Source: Hyaloscypha bicolor E (taxonomy: Eukaryota; Ascomycota; Leotiomycetes; Helotiales; Hyaloscyphaceae). Taken from it: a stretch of DNA of 64,000 nt. The stretch spans positions 496,001-560,000 of the forward strand of contig NW_020194559.1 of NCBI RefSeq assembly GCF_002865645.1, given 5' to 3'. A program made the translations under genes and the position numbers. Below the pieces are notes generated by a model. The model was not told where the DNA came from. It saw nothing but the letters and a program-made list of their open reading frames with translations, and searched no databases. This document shows positions 24,713 through 36,911 of the stretch, one piece after another (within the stretch, counting starts at the first letter, position 1; each line of letters starts with the position of its first letter).

Positions 24713-25548
24713 ATGACGACCCACGTCGCGGTGTCAGAGCGCTTGTGCCTTCAGCCTTTGTCCGTCGAGGAACATCTCGAAGGCTACCTCGCACTAAATT
24801 CAGACGAGAGAGTTTCTCGCTGGTCGTGAGTGTCCTTTCTCCTCCACTCTTCCTCTCCTCCAACTCAATTCTCAATCCCTGTCCATTCCCCTTTAATCTA
24901 TTTTATCAAGGAACCTCTGCTCACATTACTCAAGGCACCGTCCCGCAACAAAAGATCTAGACGACGCTGAAATGCTCATGTTGACCCGTCTCCCCTCGGC
25001 TGAGAACCCATTCATGGAGAACTACGCCATTATTTTGAAAAGCGTCGCTGAGGGCATGGAGGCGGGAGAGTGTGGCGGGATGATTGGTGTTATTGGGATC
25101 CCGAGACTTTCGCATGATGGGCTAGCTGCAGAGGTAGGATATGCGATTTTGCCGGATTTCTGGGGGATGGGATATGCTTCTGAAGCTTTGATCCTCTTCG
25201 TACGGCATTATTTTAATAGTGAGAGTAAGTCCTTGCTCATATTTCCAATTTCTCGTCTGTCTGCCTTCCTGTCTTTCATTCGTCGTTCGTTTGCAGTTGC
25301 TGCGAGAGAGGAGTTAAAGATAGGGGTTCGCAGCTAATGATCGCAAAGGAGAATTCCAGAAAGAATCTCTCGTAGCGGAAACAGAGCCCGAAAACACACC
25401 TAGCGAAAGGGTACTAGAAAAAGCTGGGTTTATCAGGGGAGAGCTTGTGCGTGGCGCTTTTGAAGTTGTGGATCCGGAAACGGGGGGGAAATCAATATGC
25501 GACGCGGTTCCTCGGAGGTTCGACGGGCAGATGGTGAAAGAACACTGA
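24713..25548 (+). CDS. GNAT-family N-acetyltransferase, tandem copy A
   Basis: Exons 24713-24825, 24935-25224 and 25334-25548 give 205 aa, with all three phases matching (introns GTGAGT...AAG and GTAAGT...CAG). The protein has the RimJ/RimL-type layout: an N-terminal S-E-R-L-x-L-Q-P-L strand, then NPFMENYAIIL, GMIGVIG, the acetyl-CoA loop region P-D-F-W-G-M-G-Y-A-S-E-A-L (a variant of the Q/RxxGxG/A loop), and the C-terminal P-E-N-T-P-S-x-R-V-L-E-K-A-G-F block. The acyl acceptor is unknown. The first exon of this gene and of the next gene are both exactly 113 nt and end in W-S followed by a phase-2 intron, showing they are duplicates. Confidence 0.8.
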
Positions 25549-25789
25549 ATATTTTGGAATATCGAATAAAGACGTGGTATTGGGATAGTGACAAAGACCT
25601 TCCCGTCCAGGGAGGGAGTGAGTTTGCTCAGGGAGGTGGTCACGTGGTCTGACTCACCGGCCATGGATAGGCCAGATTGAAATGCATGCTACATCTTGCA
25701 TGTAATACGCCTTTCAATCTCCAATCCTCCAATCCTCCAACCATCTAATTCTCCTTCGCTCGCCTCTTGCCGGCCCCTATTAATCCAGA

Positions 25790-26626
25790 ATGGCAGCGTA
25801 CGCGGCCACCTCCCCACGTCTACACCTCAAAACTCTCTCCGAAGACGTCCATCTCTATGACCTACACACAATCCAATCAAATCTGCAATCTATGTTCTGG
25901 TCGTAGGTCTCCCATCTCTCTCATAACGCAATCATTAAGGGAAAATAGAACCAAGAAAGTTACAACTGATATCGAGCAAACTCGCGCGGTACTTCGCAAC
26001 TCTCTACCAACTGAAGAGCAGCCTTGGAATGAAAGGTGGGCTATCTTACTGCGCTGCACGCCTGAGACTTTGTATGATCAAACTGGAGGAAATGACACAG
26101 CGGCCTGGAATCCATGGAAAGGGGAGACAAGCTATGTGAGCCAAGAAGAGATGGAACAGAGGAAGGCGGGAAAGTTACGCTTGATAGGCGTCATAGGTAT
26201 TGTCCGAGAGCAGGAGATTGGATACAAAATCCACCCTGAGTTTTGGGGGAAGGGTTATATGGGTGAGGCGTTGCGGATGTTTATTGAGATGTGGTGGGGG
26301 ATGGAAAGTATGTTCTCTCCCTCGGGTAAATATTAAAAAGGGGCGGATTGCTGATCCCGGTGACAGTAAATATGAAGTACGACAGACTGTTGGCAGCGGC
26401 AGATCCAGAGAATAAGGCGAGTTTGAGGGTTCTGGAAAAGGCTGGATTTCAGAAAGGAGAGTATAGGAAGGATTTCTATGAGAGAGGGGTTCTTGGGGGA
26501 AAGAAAAGTGATTTGCAATGCGTTTATCTTCTCAGACCTGCGACTTCAGGAGCGCAAGTCCCACTTCGGAAAAGGAGTTCAAAAGAGATTAGATTTGGAG
26601 TGGAAGAGATAGAAACAGAAGAGTAA
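25790..26626 (+). CDS. GNAT-family N-acetyltransferase, tandem copy B
   Basis: Exons 25790-25902, 25949-26307 and 26367-26626 give 243 aa. The second exon could instead start at 25940 (same frame, three codons more, but the intron would be only 37 nt). Motifs parallel copy A: S-P-R-L-H-L-K-T-L, W-N-E-R-W-A-I-L-L, LIGVIGI, P-E-F-W-G-K-G-Y-M-G-E-A-L, and D-P-E-N-K-A-S-L-R-V-L-E-K-A-G-F. An extra segment of about 30 residues (TGGNDTAAWNP...) before the GVIG strand and a longer C-terminal tail distinguish it from copy A. The 241-bp spacer contains a CACGTG box (25641). Substrates may have diverged; this is inference. Confidence 0.78.
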
Positions 26627-27241
26627 GCATTGGCCTAGATACAATTGACGGCTAGTTGAGTCTCGGCAAATAGATTGCCAGCTTGAGAAGTAAATCGTTG
26701 TTTGTTGTTGCATCAGCGACAATAATACGGCCAAACCCTCTCTGAGTGAGTAATCAAAACACCGAGATAGTCTTTTCTTTAATCCTTGATGGCATCATCG
26801 TGGGCTTCAGGATATGAGTATGCGAAGAGGTCCCAAGGCTGGAAGGAGACCTCGCTTAAATTCAAGCAAGAAGCCTGCCACTCAAATTTCCTGCAATGTG
26901 AGCCGCGCTAAACCCCCTTTGTTTAAATCATGGCATCTTACATCTCCACAGACTCTGGAACGGCAAGAAGCAGATTCCAAGGGATCCAAAGGTTGAACAT
27001 TAGACAGACAACTCCAGGAACCAATGGGCACCTTCCAGACAACGGGAAGGTGCAGAAATGTGGTCCCATCTGGAAGGCTGTTGCACATTTCGTTTGTACT
27101 CTTTGAGGGAGTAGTGAAGTGATAACCCAGGGCCTGCCCTCCCTCTTTCTAGATCAATCATCCCCTTCTCCCACCAATTCACTCGGGAGAAATCCGAAAG
27201 TTCAGCAACAACTCATCCCACCAACTTGGTCTTGAGCCAAG
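26627..27241. other. Intergenic, 0.6 kb
   Basis: 3' flank of GNAT copy B and promoter of the coiled-coil gene. Short frames on both strands show nothing recognisable. Confidence 0.5.
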
Positions 27242-28682
27242 ATGGCTTCAACCTGTGCAACCAACGCAACTAACCAGCAAGAGAGAATCGCCTTTCTCAA
27301 AAAGCAAATTGATGAGGAAGAGCACAAAATCCTCCTGGCACTCCAAGCCGAGACTCGCCGAGCGCACGAAGACTACAAGAACACCTTCGACAAACTCATG
27401 AAGTCTACGAACGGCCAGATCCTTAATCGCCTTCAAATCTTCCCGACCATAGTCACTCATCTCTCGCAGAGTATCGCCAATCGCAATGTCAACGATTACG
27501 TTTTCGCCTCAAACTCTGCAATCAAAGGCCTACTGATGACTTCGCTGCAGACAGTTATGATGGGAATAGAGGACCTTTACGACCAGGGCGAGATGTTCCT
27601 CTCGGGAGACGAATTGGAGAAATTCGGATTTTCAAAGAAAGAAAAGGATGCTGAACTCGAGCGCCATCGCTTGGAGATCCAAGCCATGGTTGACAAGATT
27701 GTATTCCTGGAGGCACAACTTGCCGATGTTGAGGAGAAATCCCGAAAGAAGAATGTCAGCGAAAAGAATTCTTCCGTCAAGGTAAGAATCCTTCCTGGAC
27801 TGGGAGAGAGAAATGCAGCTGATATACAGCAAGAAACCAATTGCGGCCAACCTTGCAGAATTACGCGAAGACTGCGAGGCGGCCGTGATCAAACTCGAGG
27901 GCCACATTATCTATCTCCTCCGAAACCAGTTCAACTTCATGTTCTTTCAATTCGAGAGGCTGGTCGATTTCGACAGCCCATTGATGAAGCCATTTCGCGA
28001 TGCCCATGGCGATTCCAACTCCACTGTTACAAAGATGCACCTCATATTCAACAAACTCCCCGAGAATATCGATGCTTCTAGGCGTACCCAACTCGTCAAG
28101 GAATTGACCGCTGGTGTCAGTCAGCTTCGCCAAACATACGACAACGGCCACAAAATCTTTCTCGAATGCACAGGATGTGCTATCACTGCACTTGATCCGA
28201 ACCTCCCATCATATTCCAAGAAGGAGAATTTGGAGAGAAGAGCGCAAGGAATGAAGGCCTTGATTTTCGACTTCGAAGAATTTGACTGCCGAGTTGCTTG
28301 GGCTCATGCCGAGATGCAACGATATCGTGACGAGATCAGCAAGCTGGACAACCAACCGTGGGATGAAGAGATACTTGCCGACGCTGCAAAGGATGCTGAC
28401 GAGCATAAGGAGAAGTTGGTTCAAGAACTGATTACGTTGAGGCGGGGAAGGTGCTCGGTGATCGATTGTGATTGCATCGAGAGGGAGAAGAGATTGAATG
28501 CTGTTATGTCTGGAGTTGGCACACAGATGAGAAACAAATACGACAGGGAGATGGTGGAGGAGCTTTTGGCTGGCTCAGAGCCGTGGAAGGAGGAGATGGA
28601 AGAGTTCGAAGAGAGAAGGGTGGCATCTTGCCCACGGTGTCAAGAAGAAAGAGCTCAAGCTTCAGGCGCAAGCACAGTCTAG
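27242..28682 (+). CDS. Unrecognised coiled-coil protein, two exons
   Basis: The start at 27242 follows CCAAG and is the first in-frame ATG. The frame is open to 27781; the downstream frame is open from before 27819 to 28682. Joining 27242-27781 to 27819-28682 (donor GTAAGA, acceptor CAG, both phase 0) gives 467 aa but needs an intron of only 37 nt. The N-terminal half is largely helical with heptad-like Leu/Lys/Glu stretches (about residues 12-60 and 125-180); the C-terminal part is also helical with two cysteine pairs, CSVIDCDC and CPRC. No signal peptide or membrane segment. I do not recognise a family. Long helices suggest a self-associating or scaffolding protein, which is inference. Confidence 0.65.
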
Positions 28683-29358
28683 TATGTCTGCATTATTCGA
28701 CTTCGGCACGTTTTTGGGACAGCTGCTGGGTTGATTAGCTACACGTTCGCTAATGTTGCCTTTTCTGGAAGATGAAGAAAAGGGGCGGTTTTCACTCTCG
28801 AGAAAGTTTGTATCTGGGTTCACTCGTCAACTTTGAATGTTTACTGAATTACACGTGACACCAAGCGCTCCCTTGAAACAATATTATAATGATCTACTTG
28901 TGTGAGGCTCCTTTTCTGCATTTGTTTGCGAACGGGGTGTCGTCACGTGAACCAAGCGTATGCCGACAAATTTCCAATTCTCCTGTGTCCAAAATCTGAC
29001 ACCGAAATCAAAAAGACAAAGATGATTGGACTGACAGGAACCAAGTCTAAGCCCGAATTGACTTACATTATTCACTCGAAATATGTAAGTAGGGTATATA
29101 TAATGGAAGCATCGAATGCCTTCATTAGTATAAGAGAATTATTTAGGGTTTGCCAATATAGATAAGGTATATTTTAATATAAATTCATAATAGTAGGTAC
29201 CCCAAGCTGCAACTCTGGTCCAAGGGATAAATTAATTCACTCACTCGAAACGAAAAAATCGAAACGTAGGGGTAAATTTATGTATAACTTGCTCGGCATG
29301 CCCGGAATTTCAAAGATGGCTTTTTCATAACTTAGCAAAAGTCATGCGCAACGCGACA
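28683..29358. other. Intergenic between convergent genes
   Basis: 3' flanks of the coiled-coil gene and of the NmrA-like gene. Two CACGTG boxes are at 28852-28857 and 28944-28949. A moderately AT-rich patch at 29080-29200 has no coding content. Confidence 0.5.
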
Positions 29359-30442
29359 CTATCTACGCGTCGTCTGAGGGAATCCTTGTGCGAAGGGATT
29401 CCACCCACTCTCAACCATATCCAATGTCCCTCTCGTGATTTTGTCAATTTCCTCCTTCTGCAAGCCGACCAATTCATTATCCAAGCCCCTACTCGATTCA
29501 AAGTCACCATCACCATTCGGGTAGAATACGCGCGCATACATGGCTTTCGCAAAGCCAGTTCTCAGTCCTTTCTGCATTTCTGCCTTCCCATGCTCGTATC
29601 TATCCAAGCTTGGCTCATATTCAATCTCCCAGTCCTTATCGGACGAGCCCGTGAGGCGGTGAATGCTATCCAGCATATCACGTTGGCTAGCCTTGAAGCT
29701 CGTGATGTACAACGGCTTGTTCCTCCATCCTGACACGGTTGGTGACTTGTCGTTCTCGTCCTCGGGAAGCTCTTTCAAACTCAATAATCCAGCAACGGCA
29801 CGGCCACACTGTGGCCAAGTGCTGACATTGATGGGTGTCTTGCCATCATCGAAGAAAGTCACCTTCTTATTGGCGAAATCAAATCCGAACCAAAACGGAC
29901 CCAACGCCAGACTCCACTCGTACCAGAAGCCACAAACAAGGACCACCCAGCTAAGACCCAAGCTTTCAATCTCAGCGATTTTGGGGCGAGAATCATACAT
30001 TGCTTCAGCCTGAAGGGAGTTGTTGAGGATGTCACCACCGTAGACGTTGGGCATGACATAAGGAACACCAGCCTGAGCAGCAGCTTTCAAGAGCTTGCTC
30101 TGTGTGTCGGGAGGCGCGGTGACTGCGAGAGTGATAATCAGGAATTGCTGGCCCCGGAGAGCGGAGACGATCGAAGTTTCATCCTCGTAATTGATCGCAG
30201 CTGCATGAATGCTTTTCGGGACTGTTGCATTGGACTCTCCTCTGACCAGAGCTGTGACTTTATGCTTGCCGGTCTTGACGAGCTCCTCAGCGATGTGACT
30301 CCCTATTCGGCCACCAATCTGATGTAAATTAGTCGCCTAGAATGGTTCGGAGAGTGTGGCTTGGACTTACTCCGACAATAGCAATTCTCTCGATGAAATT
30401 AGTGAAGCCAGCAGGCTGGTCTTTGGCATATTTCTGAGCCAT
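29359..30442 (-). CDS. NmrA-like / isoflavone reductase-like NAD(P)-binding protein
   Basis: Exons 30371-30442 and 29359-30318 with a 52-nt intron (GTAAGT...CAG, phase 0) give 343 aa. The intron falls inside the cofactor motif, which reads I-A-I-V-G-I-G-G-R-I-G across the junction and matches the GxxGxxG of atypical short-chain dehydrogenases. Later blocks typical of the group are V-T-A-L-V-R, A-A-A-Q-A-G-V-x-Y-V-M-P, and a substrate-side region with W-Y-E-W. Members either reduce phenolic substrates or act as redox-sensing regulators (NmrA). The usual catalytic lysine cannot be placed with confidence, so a sensor role is as likely as an enzyme. Soluble, with no targeting signal. Confidence 0.85.
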
Positions 30443-31740
30443 GTCTGGTGGGTGTTGGGATTATCTTGCTGTGTGCAGAACTTGCTGAATGGGAATGTCT
30501 CCTGCAAGGGAGGATGAAGTTGAACTTTAACGATCTCTCCCTCACGGGCCGGGGTTAAGGGAGGGAATCGCGAACAACGAAAAAGAAGGTGATTGCGGCA
30601 GCCGCATGGGGCCGGACTTAATGGACTTAGCTTTGGTGGGTGAATGCCAAACGCTAACCTCCCTTCGCGTTTTCTGCCATGGAATTGGGTCTCAGCCTAA
30701 GCATGCGGTACATCTAATGCCCGTTCTCATTTCATTTGAAGCTTGTACGGACAAAGAATTCTTCCGCAACGCTCATGATGAGAAATATTTCGGCCACTCG
30801 GACAAGAATCTTTTCCGAGCACATGGGACAATAAGGCTTGGCAACCGATACCCAGAACAGCCTAGCACTGGGCCACTATAGATCAACTTCTCCACTGGTT
30901 GAAGGATTTCGAGATGTATGAATGAGGATGATGAATTTCGGTGGCCGGGAGAGGCTTAAATCGGGGTACGATTATTATGGCAAGAGTTTGGCGAGGCATA
31001 CCTCGCATTGGGCGCTGCGGACTAATTTTACCCCATCAAAAATTTCTCTCCAAGTACGTTCGCTATCCTTACCAAACTCTTGCCATAATAATCGCACCCC
31101 TCTAATTCCTATGAAGGCGATAGGCGCCCCGCTGCTGAGAGGTAACGGGAAACGCTGTAGCTGTTGCTGCAGCATAGCATACGACCACACCTAGAAAAGT
31201 GCCTCGTCACGTTAGGGGATGCGTGGCCAGACCCAGATCCAGGCGCCATCACGTCGGGGATGTATGGCGTGAGGTAGCGTAGGCTGTCATCTCTCTCGAC
31301 GAGGTTACCACGTTCCAATTCTGCCCACAAACTTTTGCGCAGCACTTAAACAGCACCGCTGCTCAATCTTCTTGACATGCCTGAAAATTTGCATTACGAG
31401 GGAGAGTAACAGTTGCAAAGAGCGAAAAGAACATTCTAAAGCCTTCCTTATTCAACAGTACGTCCAATAAATCAACCTTTCAGTAGATAGGTACCGTCAT
31501 CGAACTTTCAATGGCCACACATATGCCCTATAGGGAAGAACGGTCAGGACACTCGACCCTAGTTTAAAGAACCCTTCATTCATATTGAGACATTATCTAT
31601 ACCATTACACATCCCAGATGCGAACTTTTCCCTTATCGTCGTAATGCCACACTCTGTATTCCTACAAATCCCAATTCCATTGCTCCTCCCCATCCTCACC
31701 AAACGCCTCCAGCCATACAATCCCAATTCCACCGCATACA
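30443..31740. other. Intergenic, 1.3 kb, containing a foldback repeat
   Basis: Promoter of the NmrA-like gene on the left and 3' flank of the Mtc5-like gene on the right. Apart from the inverted repeat at 30963-31100 nothing is recognised. Confidence 0.5.
30963..31100. repeat. Inverted repeat, 33-bp arms with 72-bp loop
   Basis: Left arm 30963-30995 and right arm 31068-31100 are reverse complements with three mismatches; the central 22 bp are identical (starting GATTATTATGGC on the left). Weaker complementarity extends outward. The structure could fold as a long hairpin or be the ends of a small MITE; no target duplication is obvious. Confidence 0.75.
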
Positions 31741-34700
31741 TCAATAAAATTTCTCATTCCTCAAACTACTAGCCTTCTTCTTCCCGCCACTCCCCACTCC
31801 CCATTCCCCCCCTCTAACCTGTCCAATCCTCCTCAACGTCGAGGAAGCTCTCCCCAAACCCTCTGCACTAGAAGGCGGGAAGCCCGCCATTTCCCAGTCC
31901 GTCTTCTCTTCTTCATGCCACTCCTCCGAATCATGCGGCTGCTTCTCCTTGCCTGCCCTCGAGCTCGGACTACTCTTCGATTCCAAGATCCGCATCCGCT
32001 CAATCGCACCCATCATGACCTCCCAACTCTCCACCACCCCCTGACTTGCCTTATCGCCGCAGTCGCAATCACAACCACCTGGGCAGTCCGTGTTGCCATC
32101 CGCGTGGTATTCAGCGAGACAGTGCTCGTGTGTTGCGCAGCCGCAGGAAAGGCAGGGCGAGAAGATGGCGGAGATGGGCTCGCAGCAGACGGTGCAGCGG
32201 AGCTGGCGCTGGATGGTTTTGCAGCGCTCGCAGCGGCCGATAGCGCCGCCACCGAGGTTGGAGAGGAGGGGCTCGAGGCGGGATTCGTGTTTGAGGCAGT
32301 ACCCGGTTACGTCGAGCCCTTCTCCTGAACCGGGGTCGGGTGTATCAGACAGCTTCTTGCCGAGGATGATGGGTGATGGGGGTGCTTGGTCGTGGTTTGC
32401 ATTGTGGGTATCAGTTGAGAGGATGGAGGCTGCAAAGGATTTATTGTCTGGAATGTCGATTTCAAGGAAGTAGTCTTTTAGGCCGTTGAACTTTAGAATT
32501 TCAAGGCGCGCGAGGGGATGGCCCCAGACAAACAGGAGCTCGGCATAGGACTTTCGGTAGCTAGCGTAGAGTTGTGCGTGGCTGATGTCGAGTAGGGGTG
32601 TACTCATGCAACCTTCATCATCGAAACGATCTTGGTTTGCCATGGCAACGCTGATACCAGTGCAGAAAGTCGGCTTAAAGTCATCGCCCAGGCTTTCATC
32701 ATCCGAGTATGGAGACCTCTCAGGAGCGACTTGCTCTTTGATACCCCCAAGCACAGTCGTCCCACCCCACGTGATGGCACTCGGGTTCAATGAACTGAGC
32801 ATGTTTTCGACAGGACTTGGACGCTTTCGGTTTGGCGGCGGATTAGGTGGCGAGGAGGAAGAGGTCATGGTAAAAGGGCGACCGAAGCTTGCAGCAAAGC
32901 TGGAAGCCAACCCTGAATTGGCACGACGGACGGTGCGCGGATTCTCTGGAGACGTGGATAAGCTCTGCGTATGTTGATCTAGCTTTTCTGAACTTGCTCG
33001 ATTTGACCTCAGCGGTGGGGTTTCTCCACAAGAATAAGAAGCCGAAGCAGGATCACTGCCCCAAGGACCATTTGATGACCCTAGGGAGCCATACAAGCCT
33101 GAAGGCGTTTGTGCCAATTTCGGTGTAGAAACGACTGAGTTGATCGGCGTCTTGGAGGACACGCTCCACTGAGTAGCATCTGTAGGAAAGTAATCAAGTG
33201 AAAAAGCTGGGGTCTTCATCGATAGCGGAGTTTGAGGTTGAGACATGTGCAATTCTGCTTGGGAAATGGCGTCTTTTGCGAAAGGTTCGTTGAAAACACA
33301 TGAGAGCATCGCCAGCATTTGAACATCTGCGAGGTCTTCAAAGTAAGTGAACAAATCGGCAATGAGTTGTCTGGCAAGCGGACTGGTTCCCCATTTGACT
33401 CGACCAGACAGAGGGTTCGTGTGCTGCCGGATGTCGTATGAAACATCAACCCCACTATCAGAACCACTATTGCTGCGATTCCGTTTGACAGCATCTTTCG
33501 CAATGACCAATATTGGTTCGCGGCGATGAGTCTGATCGAGAATCTCTAGAGGGATTTCATTGTGCAGCAGCATCGCAGCGTACCTCCACACGTCGGCGAG
33601 GTCTGAATAACCGTGCTTCTCAGCAGCATTAGCATTGTGCTCACAAACATCAGGTCCATCGCCAAAGATGGCATAATCAGTGGCAAGTTCGATCTTTGAA
33701 GGAAGGAGATCACCGATTGGATGCAGGGAGATGATGTTCTTGGGCTTGGAAAGCCGTGCTTTGCCGATTCCAGTCCCAGTTCCAGTCCCAGTCCCAGTGC
33801 CAGTGCCCCCAGTGCTTGATCTCTGCGATAGAATGGTAGGAGGTCCTCTTTTGTAGGGACGATGGCCGGTTCGGCGTAAATATTCAGACATAGGAAACCT
33901 TGCCATGGGAAAAGGAGACGAATCCGAGTCACTCGAAGATGACACATCGGAGTCATCAGAAGCGTCCGAGTCATCCTTGATATCTGAGGCAAGGGACATA
34001 GCTGTCTTCCGGGGGACTGGAGAGCTGCCATTGTCCAAACGCCCGAAGGTTGGAAAGACGGGTTCTCCTCTGGATCGCGCATTGTTCTTTGCAACCAAGG
34101 TCTCCAAAAGAGATTTAACCTTGTCTTCCTTGGGTGGGAAGAAACAGGTCAGCTTGCCGTTAGCTGAGAATCGAGCTCCACAGTATCTTGGTAGGGGAAC
34201 GTTTGCGTTTCGATTCATGGGTGTGAGCATATCCCCCGTCGCGCTCGAATCGAGTTCTTGAGACATCATGGCTGAAGCACCAGCAGGAATGTCTTCATTC
34301 TCGTCGTCGCTAGAACTCTCGTCGGCCAAAGCATCCATATCGTCAAGATCATCAACATCCTTGAAAAGTGTGGTACTCGATTCAAGGTCGACTTCTCCTA
34401 GGAGATAGCATAAGATTGCCTCCAAACAACCTTGTTTGCGGGCGACGAATCCTGCTGCTATTTGATGGACCTCCCGTTTCAATTTGCTGTATATCTCATC
34501 TGACATGAGGGAAGTTTTGCCGATGGTGAAGCTTGGTGCTTTGGACTCGGGGTACTGCTCCGGGAATACTAGGGTCACGTTGATGTTTATCGCATCCCCA
34601 TCGTCTCCCCACGGCCCATTCATAGAAGCAAATACCGTCCGCTTGTCCATATTGACATCTTCGAAATCGATCTTGGGTAACTGGTTGTGAATGCGGATAA

Positions 34701-36242
34701 TCTCTTCGCGCAAGTTTTCTGGAGAATCCCAATCTTCCTCGTCATCAAACTCCGGATTAAGGAGAGATAATCTCCTCGATACAGGCCTCTTTTGTGTCGT
34801 AGAGGAATTCTCCTGCTTGTTAAATTTGATCCCACTCATCCAGCCGATTTGTTTTTGATTCTGGTCTTCTGGTTTTCCGGGCTTGTCTTTTCCTTTCATC
34901 GGAGGAGCTCGCATTGCCATGTGGTTTCGATTCGGGCTTGCGAGATTCATCTTCTTCATACCAGCGCTCAATGCGCTGACTTTGAGGCCAGCACTTCCAG
35001 GGCGAGGACCAGTGATTGTAGCGGCCTTCTTTTCAGGAGACGAATTCTCGACCATTCGAAAGGTCTTATAGACAGCTCCTTTGCGAGTGACATTCAACTT
35101 CTTGCGGACCTGGGTCCCTTTGACATAACCCACTCCTCCGAGGGTAGCTTCATCGACCTGTTGGAGCCGAAGCTCATTGTCCTCTCCCCAAGACACTAGT
35201 TGAAATTCTCTGTTATCGACACCATCGTCTGTGATGCCACCTCTGCTCCTCCATAAGAATTCTTTGACTTTGTGGCTGCCATGTCCCGCCCAGGTAGTGA
35301 CAGCTGGGGAATGAGCGTCTTGCTCATCCCCCTCTTTCAAACGGCGATCGTAGAGATGCAGATTTCCTGGAGTATCTTGAGGCATAGCCAATACTCCCCA
35401 TCCAAACGGTGTGTGACGAGCTCTCCACACTGGGAAGTCGGTTCGAATGATCCGCTCGGGCTCGTCTAACTCATTGCCATAGTCCCAGAACTTGATGCTT
35501 TTGTCCAATGAACAAGTGATCACACCTGTCGCTCTTGTTCTGTTCCAATCGAGGCCATATATTTTCGACTCGTGTGCATTAATAGACCTCAAGGGTGCAG
35601 CCCCTTTTCGATCGTCCCAAATTCGAAGCCACCGATCATGTGAAGAGCCTAGGATATGAGAATCCTGGCGATTGTATTTGACCTGTGTCGCCCCACCAAA
35701 CCAATCGCAGAACGTGAGAACTGGCTGTCTTGGGCGGCGTAAGTCCCAGCAGTGTACGTACCCATCCACGGCACAGGTTGCAAGCATGTCCGGATGGTGG
35801 GCCGAGAAATTGATATCGGTTATAGCTCTTGTATGTCCCTGGAGTGTGTGTTCGATGGCTCCGTGGGAAGCATCTTCTTGCATGTTCAGATTCCATACCA
35901 AAGCCTTCTGGTTCGCTGTGCTGACTACCCAGTAGTCTCTGAGCGCAAATGGAGACCATTGGACGTCTGCAACAAGCCATGGAAGCCCATGTCGGAGATG
36001 TCGAGGGGGGTTCCAGGGAGAATCGAGGTCAATAATATCGAGACCGTCGGTACTAGATATATGTTAGCTATGTGTTTCGGGATGGTGAGGAGTGCATACG
36101 AGGCCAGGGCAACATCCCGACCTGAAGGGGAGATAGTTGCTGATCCAACCTTGCGGTCGACGTGAATTGAGACATTTTCGTTGAATGTGCTGCTGTCATA
36201 GGCAGACTTGATCGTCTTCCCTTTCCTCGACTCGTCCATCAT
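31741..36242 (-). CDS. MTC5: SEACAT/GATOR2 subunit Mtc5 (Sea3, WDR59)
   Basis: Exon 1 is 36100-36242 and exon 2 31741-36052; a 47-nt intron (GTATGC...CTAG) joins them in frame for 1484 aa. WD40 repeats fill about residues 60-330 (L-Q-G-H-T-R-A-I-T-D-I-N-F, C-W-D-L-R, S-x-D-K-S-I-K-F-W-D). An RWD domain follows at about 500-570 (L-R-E-E-I...F-P-x-x-Y-P-x-x-x-A-P). The C-terminus has a cysteine/histidine-rich zinc region near 1345-1410 (CERC, CTVC, CLSCGC-x-T-H-x-H-C, CPGGCDCDC). WD40-RWD-RING order is diagnostic of WDR59/Sea3, which acts at the vacuole in nutrient signalling to TORC1. Long low-complexity Ser/Asp linkers lie between, including a Gly-Thr repeat encoded near 33771-33810. The start is the first of two adjacent ATGs. 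Divergent from Ubc13. Confidence 0.9.
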
Positions 36243-36911
36243 CTTGTCCTCCGAATCCTCGCATCATCTGAGAGCTGTAAAGTCGAGGCTGTTGCACTCT
36301 TTAAGGCGAACTGCGAGTTTCCGGCCTGCATGGTGCAACCAGCCTAATGTAAACAAGCCGCAGTTACCCAGATGCCATAATCTGCGATATGCGACCCAGA
36401 ATAAATTACTGCGGGAGGTTGAGATATTTATTGTCGGGAAAAGCAGACTATAGACTTCATCCTCGAAGTGATGTCCGCAAAGCTCCCATTTCGGGCGTAG
36501 CACCGCAGCCTCATCAGACGCGGAACTTGCCGCTCAGGAAGTCAACGACGGACTGTGCGAGCCTTGCCTGGGATCACCATACTGTAACACCAACGGCTAA
36601 CGGTGCTTTTGGACGATCGTCTTGGAAACGTTGAAATACTTTTCACAAAAGTGAACTCGGGCGTTCTGCGTTCTTTCTAGAATCACCGCGACCCGATACC
36701 ACCAGACGACTCGAGAAGAGGACACTCGATCACAAGCATCTGCCCCGCCATCGCCATCGCCATCGCCATCACCATCGCCATCTCCATTCCTTATCGCCCT
36801 CAACTTTTCCAGGACCGAGTCTGAGCTCTCTTCACAGCACCTGCCGGTATCCAGCTGGCACGATCTGTACACGTTCCTGCCTCAAGACGACTGAGCTGCT
36901 GAATACCAAAT
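36243..36911. promoter_or_regulatory. Shared divergent promoter region, Mtc5-like and Ubc13
   Basis: 669 bp separate the two start codons, and transcription leaves in both directions. The Ubc13 side carries a pyrimidine-rich stretch and a GCCATC hexamer microsatellite. No TATA box is obvious. Co-regulation is only an inference from the head-to-head layout. Confidence 0.5.
36747..36782 (+). repeat. GCCATC microsatellite, six units
   Basis: Four perfect GCCATC units, one ACCATC and one GCCATC, probably in the 5' leader or proximal promoter of the Ubc13 gene. Length may vary between strains. Confidence 0.85.
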
